Below are positions 22,001-32,039 of a DNA stretch of 64,000 nt, piece after piece (positions within the stretch are counted from its first letter, which is position 1; the number at the start of each line of letters is the position of its first letter). Source of the stretch: Metridium senile (Eukaryota; Cnidaria; Anthozoa; Actiniaria; Metridiidae). The stretch spans positions 15,982,807-16,046,806 of the forward strand of contig OX459103.1 in assembly GCA_949775045.1 (NCBI GenBank). Direction: 5' to 3'. The notes beneath the pieces are model-generated. The model saw only the letters and a list, made by a program, of their open reading frames with translations, was not told the DNA's origin and did not search any database. The position numbers and the translations under genes were made by a program.

Positions 22001-23237
22001 CCTTTTGGTAATTCCACACGCTTCTAACCACTTTCTCTTGTTCTGGATAGTATATTCCCCCATAGGGTGGGGGTAAGGGGTAGGTACGGTTGTAGACTGT
22101 AGCCTTGAGGTACAAACAGGTTAAAAGCGTTTCCCCCAAAAAGCTGTATTCGACATGATCTAAGTTTTTGACTAAAGATATTCGATTTGATTTTCATTTT
22201 CTGTGATAGCGAGGTACTATTTTTTTAAAGAAACATTTTCTAAAACTCGCCTCACTATTAAGGTTACAGTAAACCTTCTCGAGGTTTCTCCGTAAAACAA
22301 TTATTAGAGCGCCGGATTAGATGTTACTGCAAAGTATTATACATCATTTTAAAGCAAAAAAACTATAAAATATGTCTGTGTGTAATTTGATTCTAATAAA
22401 TATTTATGTATAAAAAGTTTTGATTTTTTAAACTCAAAACCACCGTCTGTATTGGAGCGAATTGATCTGCATAACGTTTAATTGTCTTGTCAACATTGCT
22501 GCTTAATGTCAATCAGTACACATGTGTTTCTATAACGGTGTCAGGCTTTGTCAATATTTTACTTAGTTTAGATATCATTTAGAGTTGAAGATGATGATTC
22601 GATTATTTTTGTGAAATTTGAAACTTTTTGCTGTAGATCAAAAACTATGCTGTTATTCAACATATGTTATTCAACCACAGGCATATTCTGTGGTTATAAT
22701 ACTTTGAAATGATATATAATTCTTTGAAATAATGTTTTAATCCAGCGCTCAAATGATTTTTTTTCTCAGACACCCCGCGAGATCCCGCGAAGGTTTGCTG
22801 TAACCTTTTAAAAATACTTTAAAAAATTCAAGTATTTAAAGATAAGGTCCATTTTTTCGAGTCTTTAATAGGGTATTAACATTTTACTTCCCGCCTAGTG
22901 TCTTTAATATTTGGTCAGGTTTCAAGACCTTTTGCAGTACATCTCTATCTAGACCCAGATCGAATAATCCACCTATAAGTGAGCATAACGTGTCCGTCCT
23001 CATTGTTAATTAATCAATCAGCGCATGCACAAGATTTCACACAAGTTTTGTAAAAATCTCTTCCCATTATTACTCTTCTCATTATTACTTCAGGTCTTCA
23101 ATGGCAATGTCGACGGAGACAGTGTTGTTACCAACAGTTTCAAAGAAAAGTTTATCGCACGATACGTGCGCTTGGTTGTACAGGCCTGGAAAGGGCATGC
23201 TGAACTGAGAATGGAACTTTACGGGTGCCAAATGTAG
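15670..23237 (+). CDS. Secreted PAN/apple + F5/8 type C (discoidin) domain protein, four exons
   Basis: Four coding exons, 15,670-16,051, 16,882-17,023 (or 17,027), 21,570-21,738 and 23,094-23,237, predict about 280 residues. A signal peptide (MRYIHKTLLLSMIMCCMFQF) precedes a PAN/apple-like region with MGCFLECTSALQCYSLNFY and LCELSKATNQSHP, then an F5/8C domain starting CGSALGMEDGRIPDSAI, continuing AGEWLQVGLPKDTVITKVATQ and ending ARYVRLV...LRMELYGCQM-stop, the usual end of that fold. Such proteins are extracellular adhesion or lectin-like proteins that bind glycans or phospholipid. Exons 1/2 (phase 1) and 3/4 (phase 0) join cleanly. Exons 2/3 do not join in frame with a GT donor; a GC donor at 17,024 would repair it. 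A LINE sits in that intron. Confidence 0.8.
16078..16640 (+). repeat. (ATTGTY)n microsatellite in intron 1
   Basis: About 560 bp of imperfect ATTGTT/ATTGTC/ATTGCC units starting 27 bp after the exon 1 donor. Minus-strand Asn-rich ORFs across it are artefacts. Confidence 0.9.
16642..16829. mobile_element. Small inverted-repeat element in intron 1
   Basis: Left arm AGCCGTGTTGACACTTGAAG then GACGGGCAAATCG; right arm is the diverged complement ending TGTGTAAAAACAGCT. About 188 bp, non-coding. Confidence 0.55.
16882..17023 (+). CDS. PAN-F5/8C gene exon 2 (start of F5/8C domain)
   Basis: The acceptor is ttgtgcag|AC, completing a GAC codon with exon 1. It encodes CGSALGMEDGRIPDSAIKSS through ARLNFALSWPPRYK. 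Ending after 17,023 uses a GC donor (AAGAG|GCGGGT) and gives the phase needed by exon 3. The GT donor after 17,027 (CGG|GTAGCA) is better known in form but breaks the frame with exon 3. Confidence 0.65.
17185..17740 (+). repeat. AAGATCCCCC minisatellite (about 10-bp unit)
   Basis: More than 40 degenerate tandem units of (A/C)AAGATC(C/T)(C/T)CC in intron 2. The Gly/Trp-rich minus-strand ORF across it is an artefact of the period. Confidence 0.92.
17961..21292 (+). mobile_element. LINE (APE-type non-LTR retrotransposon), inactivated by three stop codons
   Basis: A single frame (17,961-21,170) encodes an APE endonuclease (LNIKCQS, GTESWL, GGDFDFPGWDW, GISDHD) and then a reverse transcriptase (VLSGVPQGSVVGPCLFLLYI, IRLFADDT) and a C-terminal region. 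In-frame stops stand at 19,065 (TGA), 19,386 (TAA) and 19,869 (TAA), with no frameshift. The endonuclease GGDFN signature reads GGDFD, and DFSKASDKV replaces the usual FDK. The 3' end runs to an (AAG)n tail at 21,273-21,292. ORF1 is not seen, so the 5' end is probably truncated. It lies in intron 2 of the PAN-F5/8C gene in the sense orientation. Confidence 0.85.
21570..21738 (+). CDS. PAN-F5/8C gene exon 3 (middle of F5/8C domain)
   Basis: Acceptor aatttccag|GGCC; the exon starts in phase 2. It encodes AGEWLQVGLPKDTVITKVAT then WSKWVKQYTITSSMD and WYEYKENGVVK, the standard core of F5/8C domains. Donor GTGAAG|GTTAGT. Confidence 0.85.
22259..22808. mobile_element. Fold-back element D, copy 1 (ends AAGGTTACAGTAAACCTTC)
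   Basis: Termini AAGGTTACAGTAAACCTTC and GAAGGTTTGCTGTAACCTTT are inverted. Related terminal and internal sequence (TTTTAAAGC with CACCCCGCGA) is found at 34,266-34,945. No ORF. Confidence 0.6.
23094..23237 (+). CDS. PAN-F5/8C gene exon 4 (end of F5/8C domain, stop)
   Basis: Acceptor attacttcag|GTC, phase 0. It encodes VFNGNVDGDSVVTN, then FIARYVRLVVQAW and ELYGC, two residues and TAG at 23,235-23,237. An AATAAA occurs further down at 23,460-23,465. Confidence 0.87.
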   Translation, partial: VFNGNVDGDSVVTNSFKEKFIARYVRLVVQAWKGHAELRMELYGCQM

Positions 23238-23239
23238 TT

Positions 23240-24660
23240 CAAAAGGTAGTTCGGGACTCATGTATTCCTATAATACGTATCAGAAATACCGTATGCAATT
23301 TTGAAAACAATGCCATTACCATAGTACTTTGTACTAGTACTTTGATTAGCGCAAATTGACGGGAAGAATGGTCACAATTGCAATTTTAATTATATTATCT
23401 TTTATTGCTGCATTTAAGGAACTCGTTTACTGTGCAGACACAAAACAACACGTTTCATGGAATAAATGGCTTAGAGGAAAAGACTCCAAAGCCGTTTTTA
23501 AAACTCAAATACAGTATTAATTATTAAGCAAAATCTTAATTGGACCAGTTAAGTTGAGGGCAATAAAAACGAAAATCCAACAACAGGGAATTACCAAGGA
23601 TAGGCTCGGGGAGCAGAAGGGCGATGCATGTACACTGTACGATATTTCGTATCAGAATGAGGATTTTGGTCTTCGTCACAAGATATGAAACAAGGTACAC
23701 CCTAGTCCCGTAAAAGCACATGGTACATATCCCAGATAATGTAAATTACACTACGATAATATATCCCTGACATGATTAACATAATATAATATGTGCAACG
23801 TGACTCTAAACTAACCCTGGAAACCAGAGGGTTTCTTGAGCTTTTTGTATTTATCATTTGTACGTCTATGTTCGTTAACCTCAAGAGAAACCCTGTGGCC
23901 AAACGAGCCTAGTGTTTTTAACTCTCCAAGCCAATCACGAGCAAAAGGGCAGTATTTGACCCTGGCCTTCTGAATTGTTTAAGTCGTCGAAGAATTTTGT
24001 TTGGTCGTAATTTGATAATTACAACACAATTGAGTGTTCAAATCGAAATGAGGTTCTAAGCTCGTTTGGCCAGATTGATTTATCTCTGGTTGCCTGACAA
24101 ACTGTCACAATTATGAACTCTAAGGGACGGACCATTTGATTTTTGATTATTTCGCCCTCCATTGTTGCAGGATAGGTTTTTGCTATACCAAGCTATATCG
24201 TTTTTGTCATAGTGACGTTGCACAATTTTTTTTAGGTTGTAGAGCTGCTCGATATTTTTGGGGGATTTAAACCACCCCCCTACAAATGTTAAATGGTCCG
24301 TCCCTAAAGGAAAGTAGAAAATAACCTCTGTTACCAAGGGTACTCTAAACGTCGTATTATACATAGAGGCAACGTAACTTTAAAAAGCATACAAATATAT
24401 TCAGTCAACATGGAACATAAAACGCATGTAATATATACAGAAAATAAAGGAAATTTATAGAATATAAATTATAGTTAATGATATAACCATTAGATTATAG
24501 CTGATTATGGTTCAAAGGTTATCAAACAAAAACTAATGAATTGATTATTATTCCAAGAAAAATTTAAAACTCCTACATCTCAAGCAAACATAGAAAAAAG
24601 AATCACGAATGTAGAGAAACAACTCGATTGAGAAAAAATATACAGTAGAATATATATAAC
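23240..24660. other. Non-coding stretch after the PAN-F5/8C gene
   Basis: No protein recognised. 23,280-23,370 carries part of a repeat (ACCGTATGCAATYTTGAAAA...CCATTACCATA) also present at 51,852-51,995 and 63,262-63,410. Confidence 0.5.
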
Positions 24661-24667
24661 CACGGTA

Positions 24668-24817
24668 GATTCTTATCTTAGGATGTTCCAGTATAAGATA
24701 CTCAATAATATTCTCTATTTAAATCGCGATCTTCACCGTTTAAAAATAAGTGAACACCCCTCTTGTTCTCTTTGCCATGCAAATCCAGAAACAATAGACC
24801 ATTTGTTTGTGACCTGA
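24668..24817 (+). pseudogene. LINE fragment: reverse-transcriptase zinc-binding (zf-RVT) region
   Basis: About 49 codons read MFQYKILNNILYLNRDLHRL, then SCSLCHANPETIDHLFVT and TGA. This is the FQYKILN...CSFC....ET..HLF signature of the zf-RVT region at the C-terminus of L1/Tx1-type LINEs. Nothing else of the element is preserved nearby. Confidence 0.75.
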
Positions 24818-24954
24818 TATATGCATTATTGCACGGTTTACCATTTTCATTTTTTCTAAAATAGAAAAAAGACATATCTTTAATTATGTGTATTCTCCCT
24901 TTTGTTAGCTATTTGATATATTCGACGTGGCATTGAAGCGAAGATATTATTGAT

Positions 24955-25644
24955 AACATCTTAAGAACATTCATGAAATTTGGACAGTTTAAATAACCGT
25001 AGCAAAGGTTTATATATTAGACTGAAATGCCCAAGAAAGGGATCCAAGCAATCAAACTGATAAGCGTGACAACAGCCAGTGTGACAGTAAGCTTCTTGTT
25101 ACTTTGGTGGTTTGCGTGATTGGGAATATCTCTCTGGAAGGACACTTTTATCCATATAAAACAATATGAAATTATGACGATTGAAACTGGATTGCTATGA
25201 TTGGGTAAATCAAGTTAAGAATATTTGCAATCTCCCGGGAGTTAATTATTTTTGGCAAGTATATGCACAGAGAAAACACAAGAGAAAATGCCTACGTTAC
25301 ACATATCCCAACACCATATCGAACAGTACCCAAAGTGTGGTGTTTGAAGGGATAATATGTTGCATAAACTCGTTCAATGGCTACAGCAGCTAAACCACAC
25401 AAAGATGCCAGTGAAAAGAATCCTGTGCAGCAAAAATGTTATTCCAACGCCAAACAATTACTGAGTAAGTATACATGGGAACAGGTACCAAGCCAACAAA
25501 GAGATCTGCAACAGCCAGGTTTACTATCAAACAGTATTTACGACAACGTAGACGAGGAGTGTTTGTAAATATCACTATAGTAATGACGTTGACTGTTACT
25601 ATGACAACTGCTTCTGCTATGATGATCCAGGCTATGAACTGCAT
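24955..25644 (-). pseudogene. Class A GPCR pseudogene, copy 2
   Basis: The N-terminal third (ATG 25,642-25,644, IAWIIIAEAVVIVTVNVITI, NLAVADLFVGLVPVPMYTY) is intact. A small deletion at about 25,412 in the TM3 region (GATTCTTTTCACTGG against GATTCCTTCTTTGCACTGG of the intact copy) shifts the frame. The remainder (AIERVYATYYPF, TLGTVRYGVGI, ANHQSNKKLTVTLAVV, IAWIPF) is recognisable but contains further stops, and the homology ends in TM7 near 24,955. It retains the TM6 proline that copy 1 lacks. Confidence 0.85.
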
Positions 25645-25699
25645 TATGGCATCGTTGTGCTGCAATTGAGATTGGAAGTTATTTGACACATTATTCCTG

Positions 25700-26640
25700 A
25701 AAATGTTATAATTATTACATTACTACGTACTAAATATATTTTTGAAAGTGTGGAATTAAACAGTTAAGGTGCAAAATAGCATAAATGGCTGATAAATTAT
25801 TTATTCGAACTATAGACCGAATCGAAATATGGCGGACTGCTATTGTTCTTGACTGGCTAGCCTCGTGTTCATAATGGAATAAAATGGAGTTTTTACAGGA
25901 TTGAGAGACTAGTGATAAATGAAAAAGTTTTCCTCAATAAAGATTAATATACAAATTAGGTAATACCTAATAGCGGAGTTCCCAGTTTAATTTTTTCTTA
26001 CAACATCAATATGTGCATGTAAATACCACTTATTAGATATTTTCTTGGGTATAATATACGTGCTGATATTTTACGAGTTGCGTACGTTTAATCAGCAAGC
26101 AATGAGTAAAATGCCAGCCCGTAATAACCAAGAAAATATGAAGGGATTTATTATACAACTTACTGTTTATTGTAATTTATATAGCATTTTTCATCGAAAT
26201 ATATAACCTTTCGGAGATTCAGCGCGCGGAGAGAGAATCAAAACAAAGCCCTGGAAAAGCCAGTAAAATGTAAGATATTTCTTGCTCTCTTTTTGATTGA
26301 CATAATGTCAAAAACCTCATTGGCTATTGATGTAGATGACGCCATCATGTAACGCAACGCACGAAAGGAAAGTTTGTCATTTACACGAGGGACGGAGATT
26401 TCTCATTGAAAAAAGTCCGATAAAAGCATGTTAATGGACAATTCATGAATGGAAATTGATTTAATGTAAGTAAAAAAATTGCAATAAATTCCACTGCTTT
26501 TTCTTAGGTTGGTTATCGTTTTCATTCTTTGCACTTTTTCATCTTTTTCTCAAATTTTCAACTGTCACTTCAGTCAATAGTGTTGTTCAGACAAAAAAGT
26601 GTTCAGAAATGTTTTTGATGGAAAATACGATTCCCAAACG
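25700..26640. other. Non-coding stretch
   Basis: No gene or clear repeat boundary seen. Short palindromic or AT-rich pieces only. Confidence 0.45.
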
Positions 26641-27371
26641 ATAGTGTGAATAGCCTTATTATTATGCCTTTTATTTTTAAGTCATTAAGCTTATTTTGCT
26701 TTTGATAACGCCTTGAAAAAGTGCTTAGTACAAGATGATCACCTTTCTTGAAAAGGGGAATAAAATTAAGGCCCTTACTAAGAACAGATTTCTCATAAGA
26801 GAAAGAGCTAAGTCGTTGGGAGTAGTGATAACAGAGTGATTAACATGAGCGTGCACGTGATTGACAGGATTAGTGGAGGTGAGAGGGACGCCAACAAATG
26901 ATCAAGCTTTTTACGTTTAGTAAAACACAAGGACTCGTACAAACGACTGTTAAGATCTCGGATTTTACAACGGATAAAATTAACAAGGACGTCAGGGCAA
27001 ACATCAGACAGATCTGTTAAACATTTAGTGATACCACGAGTGAGAACATTAATACGTTTAACACACATGACACGGATAGTAGAACGCGTGACAGTACGAG
27101 AGAAACAATTACTAGCAGACAAAACATCGGCATGGTAACGATCAACATCAACACCAAAGTTAGAACAATTAAACTTAACACGAAAACCAACAGGAATGAC
27201 TTTAGTATGAAGACAACGGTCAATATAATGAATATGACTGACGAAACGAGTTTTACGAAGAATAAGGGAAAACAAAGAAAGTGAAAGGCGACTGAAATGA
27301 TTAGGAAATGGAGGTAAAAAACTAACCATTTCGTAGTGAAGAGTCTTCTGGAGGGTCTTGATGTTCGGCAT
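26640..27371 (-). pseudogene. Probable Penelope-like retroelement ORF, N-terminal region, frameshifted
   Basis: The minus-strand ORF 26,808-27,371 (187 codons) encodes a basic protein with IDRCLHTKVIPVGFRVKF, VCPDVLVNFIRCKIRDLNSR and LYESLCFTKRKKLDHLL. After it closes, another frame continues with SYEKSVLSKGLNFIPLFKKG. The VLSKGLNF(I/V)P motif is one I associate with the region preceding RT in Penelope-like element ORFs; the RT itself is absent. A fragment of the same downstream sequence (36 bp) recurs at 50,419-50,455. Family assignment is recollection rather than proof. Confidence 0.45.
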
Positions 27372-27401
27372 AATATTTGTGGTCGCAGTGGAATCTGAAA
27401 T

Positions 27402-27476
27402 ATAAATGGAAACTAGCGAGTATCGGTGTTTGATATAAACGATAGGTAATATAATGAAATTTGTAACACCGTAAAA
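27402..27476 (-). mobile_element. MITE F terminal fragment
   Basis: GGAAACTAGCGAGT... GATAGGTAATATAATGAAAT... TTGTAACACCGTAAAAAATG matches one end of the MITE F copies at 32,930, 45,385 and 52,195. Confidence 0.6.
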
Positions 27477-27511
27477 AATGGGGATTGGCTAATCATCGAG
27501 TTAGAGGTTGA

Positions 27512-29519
27512 GTTGAGTTTGAGTTGAGTTTGAGTTAGCTTTGAGTTAGCTTTGAGTTAGCTTTGAGTTAAGTAAAATATGAAATATCAACTTTAAATAT
27601 CAATATAATTTTAATATATGCAATAAAACTGTAAAAAAATACACCTATACACTTACATATTCAAAAACGAATAAAAAAACCACTATTTCACGTAGTCAAA
27701 TTATAACAACTTTACCTTATATCCTAGCAAATGTAGACAGTTTCTTTCAATGTCACTTCTAGTTAGATTAATTCTTAGTACAATTTCACTTAATACTAGT
27801 AAGTTTGACTCTAAATAAATGTAAATAACTATAAAAAAATACAGACTGGCCGATAGTCTGGCCGCCATGTTTTTTTCAACACAGGGATCCCATTCATTTT
27901 CCGTGTGTTACAACACAGGAAGCCCATTTTTTGGAAAAACAAAATTGAAGATTTTTGTTTTTTGTCCTGAAAAGCGGGGATTGTTTTAATATTCCGAAAT
28001 TCTACATTACGATAAATAGAAAATTTCCAATACTTTTTTGATGCGGCCAGGAGAGTCTACCTCAACTTTCACATGACATGTGTGGATCTACGCATGCTCG
28101 TTTTTTGTCAGCGGTTCATCTTGGACGTCCGTGTCTTGTATGTAAGTATTGCATGAATTCATTTTGCTTTAATGGTATTCCCTAATTGTTAAGCATTCAA
28201 CTAATTGCTGTTTTAATTTCAAATCAATTTCGAGGTAAGTGCTGTTTTAAAACTTAATGAGAAAACTATTTTTTTAAACTATTGTGGCAGATGTGGCCGG
28301 GTATGTTAACCAGTTGGTAGCATGTTATTGTCTTTGAAATTAAATTTTCTGTCCATCGTTTTAAAATTATTCATTTATTATAAAATAAATAATAAATTAA
28401 AACTGCAACAATAACATAACATGGCATTTATCTCATGATATATTTTATTCGCTTATTTATTATTTATTAATATTCAAATTCAATTATATATGCACCTTTG
28501 ACAAATAGCTGTATAAAAAGAGAAACATAATATTTTTCCTTTGTTACATGTGGGAGCCCTGTGTTGAAGATCATGGCGAGTCTCGGCCAGTATGGATGTA
28601 TATGTTGATGTTGTTTTTTTACATTTATCAGTTTGGAGTCAACCCAGCAAGTATTGTGTAAAATTGTGCTGAAAACAGATTTAACTAAATATACGATTGC
28701 TAGAAACTAACAAAATTTGCGTGGATATAAGGGAAAGCCGTTTTATTTCAACTATACATGAAATGCTACTTATATGAGTCTATCGCTGATGAGTCTATCG
28801 CAAGGAAGATAGTGACATGCAACACAACTTCCATAAATTTGAAGATGGTGTAAGTTTAAGTTTATGGTGTAAGTTCTGACAATATATTTTTAGTATTTTT
28901 ATAGATTTTTAATATATATATTTTATATATTTTGTTGAGGTTGACTCTCCTGGCCGCATCAAAAATGTATTGGAAATTTCTTATTTATCTTAATGTAGAA
29001 TTAAAACAATCCCTGCTTTTCAGGACAGAAAAAACAAAAATTTTTAATTTTTCGTTTTCGTTTTTCCAAAAAAAATGGGCTTCCTGTGTTGTAACACACG
29101 GAAAATGAATGGGATCCCTGTGTTGAAAAAAACATGGCGGCCAGACTACCGGCCAGTCTATTATTTTTTTACAGTTATTTACATTTATTTAGAGTCAAAC
29201 TTACAAGTATTAAGTGAAAATGTACTAAAAATAAATCTAACTAGAAGTGACATTGAAAGAAACTGTCTACATTTGCTAGGATATAAGGTAAAGTTGTTAT
29301 AATTTGACTACGTGAAATAATGCAGTTTTTTATTCGTTTTTGAATATGTAAGTGTATAGGTATTTTTTTTTTTTACAGTTTTATTGCATATATTAAAATT
29401 ATATTGATATTTAAAGTTGATATTTCATATTTTACTTAACTCAAAGCTAACTCAAAGCTAACTCAAAGCTAACTCAATGTTAACTCAAACTCAACTCAAC
29501 TCAACTCAACTCAACTCAA
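27512..29519. mobile_element. Long-TIR element E (about 2 kb) with GAGTTAGCTTT subterminal repeats
   Basis: Inverted arms 27,512-28,068 and 28,933-29,519 begin in tandem TTGAGTT/GAGTTAGCTTT repeats and end at GCGGCCAGGAGAGTCTACCT / its complement. The arms carry ATTTTCCGTGTGTTACAACA and CAACACAGGGATCCCATTC. The spacer of about 0.86 kb includes a diverged third copy of arm sequence at about 28,545-28,745. No transposase is seen. Confidence 0.75.
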
Positions 29520-29726
29520 GTTCGTGTCTAGGTTGAAAAGCATTCTGTTGAAAAGGTTGAAAAGCATTCTGATATCAATAAGCTTATGTGATAAAATACT
29601 GATAAAAAATAAATTAAAGTTTGTATACCGTCTTGTGTCAAAAAAGGTTTCTTTTTCATTGATAATTATATAATAAACAGAACATTTCATGGTCGTTTGG
29701 AGATATGAATTTTATCACTTCAATGG

Positions 29727-29805
29727 CTCACTCGTGAGAGATCATTTCAACACTCGAAGATAAAATCTGTATCTCCGCGCACCCATGTAATATCCTCTAT
29801 GTACC
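29727..29805 (+). repeat. Dispersed repeat (CTCACTCGTGAGAGAT ... CCCATGTAATATCC)
   Basis: Similar to 10,922-11,004 over about 80 bp. It ends about 55 bp before the probable splice acceptor of the GPCR coding exon. Confidence 0.6.
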
Positions 29806-29874
29806 TTATTAATACATTTCAGAAATAATTTGTCAAATGACTTCCGATCTCAATTACAGGACAACACTGCCATA

Positions 29875-30804
29875 ATGCAGTTCATAGCATGGATTCTCAT
29901 TGCAGAAGCAGTTGTCATAGTAACAGTAAACGTCGTTACCATAGTGATAATCACAAGCACTCCTCGTCTACGTTGTCGTAAATACTCATTGATAGTTAAC
30001 CTTGCTGTTGCTGATCTCTTTGTTGGCTTGGTATCTGCACCTATGTATGCTTACATACAATTCGTTGGGCCAAGGGCTTTAAGTCAGACATTTGACTACA
30101 TTTATAGATCACAGGATTCCTTCTTTGCACTGGCATCTTTGTTTGGTCTAGCTGCTGTAGCCATTGAGCGAGTTTATGCAACATATTATCCCTTCAGACA
30201 TCGCACTTTGGGTACTGTCCGATATGGTGTTGGGATATGTATTTCGTGGACATTTGCTCTCGTGTTGTCTCTGTGCCTATACTTGCCAAAAATAATTAAC
30301 ACCCGGGAGATTGCAAATATTCTTAGCTTGATATACCCAATCATAGTAATTTTTATTCCAATTTCCATCGTCATAATTTCGTATTGCCTTATATGGATAA
30401 AAGTGTTATTCAAGAGAGATATTCACAATCACGCAAACCACCAAAGTAACAAGAAGCTAACCGTCACGCTGGCTGTGGTCACGCTTATCAGTTTGGTTGC
30501 GTGGGTGCCTTTCATGTGTTTATCAGTCTATATAATACTTTGTTATGGTTATATAGACTGTCCAAATTACAAGAATGCAGTTACGATGCCTTTATTGGAT
30601 TTACTTAAATGCCTTCACTATGGTAACTCTTTCGTTAATTTTATCGTATACGTTGTACGCATGCGTGAGTTTAAGGTGGATATCTTACGTAGGTTGAGAT
30701 GTCTGCAAAATCGTGTAAACCATCAAATCGTAGGGATGGAAGCACGACATATAGCTACCAGGAATAGACGAGGCGTTGATGGAACAGTTGATACAGAACT
30801 ATAA
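29875..30804 (+). CDS. Class A (rhodopsin-like) GPCR, copy 3, intact
   Basis: 309 residues from ATG 29,875. TM1 EAVVIVTVNVVTIVII, TM2 NLAVADLFVGL, TM3 end AAVAIERVYATYYPF, TM4 ISWTFALVL, TM5 with Pro in FIPISIVIISYCLIWIKV, TM6 ISLVAWVPFMCLSVYI, TM7 HYGNSFVNFIVYVVRM. It is close to copy 1 in the transmembrane regions but has a longer first extracellular loop (IQFVGPRALSQTFDYIYRSQ). The frame is open upstream to 29,830 but without ATG, and an acceptor (caattacag, exon from 29,860) precedes the start, so a non-coding first exon is likely. It is an integral plasma-membrane receptor; ligand unknown. Together with copies 1 and 2 it shows local duplication of one receptor on both strands. Confidence 0.9.
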   Translation: MQFIAWILIAEAVVIVTVNVVTIVIITSTPRLRCRKYSLIVNLAVADLFVGLVSAPMYAYIQFVGPRALSQTFDYIYRSQDSFFALASLFGLAAVAIERVYATYYPFRHRTLGTVRYGVGICISWTFALVLSLCLYLPKIINTREIANILSLIYPIIVIFIPISIVIISYCLIWIKVLFKRDIHNHANHQSNKKLTVTLAVVTLISLVAWVPFMCLSVYIILCYGYIDCPNYKNAVTMPLLDLLKCLHYGNSFVNFIVYVVRMREFKVDILRRLRCLQNRVNHQIVGMEARHIATRNRRGVDGTVDTEL

Positions 30805-31370
30805 GCATAATACTTCACTGCTAGAAATATTGGCCTCATTGGTAGGACTAGCTACCAGAAATAGAGAATTGTGGATGCAACAAGTAATACATAATTATAA
30901 TATAAAGAACAGTAAGTTGTTAAAGGTGGAATTATCACGAGTGAGGTCAAGATATCCGCCCTCAATTCCGCTGGACCAACTCTTGCGTTTGATAATGTAA
31001 ATACATTTTGAATATTATCAAAATAATAATATGAACTTTAAGAACTCTTGTGGGGAAATGAGGCTAGATTTAAACATTTGACACAGAACAATCGGGGAAT
31101 CGCCTATAGCTTTCCGAGCCACTGTTGGGACAGGTCGACTTAACCAACATCAATTCAAGGAGGTTGGATTCCAAGTAAGCCATAGAAACTGGAAAAATCC
31201 GCCAGTACTATACGTAAACTTAGGGCACTTGTCATGGAAAACAATATATATATCGACAATATTCCAGCCTAACTAAGTGTTGTCTATATTTGTTGCTGAA
31301 GCTATCAGAATTTACACAAATGCCACAGAAATACAAATAATGGATTTTCATGAATACATACATTTATTGC
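30805..31370. other. 3' flank of the GPCR, no gene seen
   Basis: A short ORF at 30,776-31,000 overlaps the GPCR end in another frame and has no recognisable homology. Confidence 0.5.
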
Positions 31371-31784
31371 GGTTCCCAGTCACACGCGTCCAACTAGACC
31401 ATCAAACACAGACGGAAATAGAGTTTTGGTGAGATCAATCCATTTGTGCAAATTAGATATAATTTTGATTGATTAATTGAAGTTCGTAATAAAATACATG
31501 CATAGTAGCAAGGCCTCATTCGAACCAATCCTTGCAATGGAAGTTTGTATTTGTCTCTTTGCTAAACCGTTGTTTAGAAGGATTCCCTGATCTCAATTTC
31601 AGAGAGTTTGGAATCGATAGATTTAATCATTTTTCAGGACAGAAACTTTGTAAAGCAATCTGCAACGGCCATATTAGTATGTGTTGTCCTGCATGGTAAT
31701 ACAGTTGATTGGCGCCAACAAAACTCTTTTTTTTTTTTTTTGTATTTGAAGGTCTAGTTGGTCGCGTTGGACTGGGAACCGTAA
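31371..31784. mobile_element. Inverted-repeat element G (ends CGGTTCCCAGTC)
   Basis: Left CGGTTCCCAGTCACACGCGT with CCAACTAGACCATCAAA and right its complement (TTTGAAGGTCTAGTTGG ... GACTGGGAACCG) give TIRs of about 37 bp around a non-coding body. Confidence 0.65.
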
Positions 31785-31796
31785 TCTCATTAACAT

Positions 31797-32038
31797 TAGA
31801 GAGGTCAAGACTCATGTTTACGCCAAACGCCAAACGTCAAAACTAACCGATATTTCTGCGTTTATTCTTTACCATTTGACATCTCCGCGTAAACAGGGTC
31901 CTTATGTTGTTTTTTAATACACATTTTATTCATTGAGATCTTTTGCACAGTTATTTTAATTTGAAGCTTTTAAAGCAATATTAGAAAGGCCAATTTGACG
32001 TTTGGCGTTCCCGTAAACGTGAATCTTAAACTCTCTAA
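31797..32038 (-). mobile_element. MITE A, copy 2
   Basis: TTAGAGAGGTCAAGACTCATG ... CGTGAATCTTAAACTCTCTAA, 242 bp, the reverse-oriented partner of 5,624-5,857. It lies only about 13 bp from element G. Confidence 0.75.
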
Positions 32039-32039
32039 T

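Noticed and set aside
26808..27223. Overlapping 68-codon Val/Leu-rich ORF at 27,017-27,223
   Set aside because: Alternative-frame shadow of the probable Penelope-like ORF.
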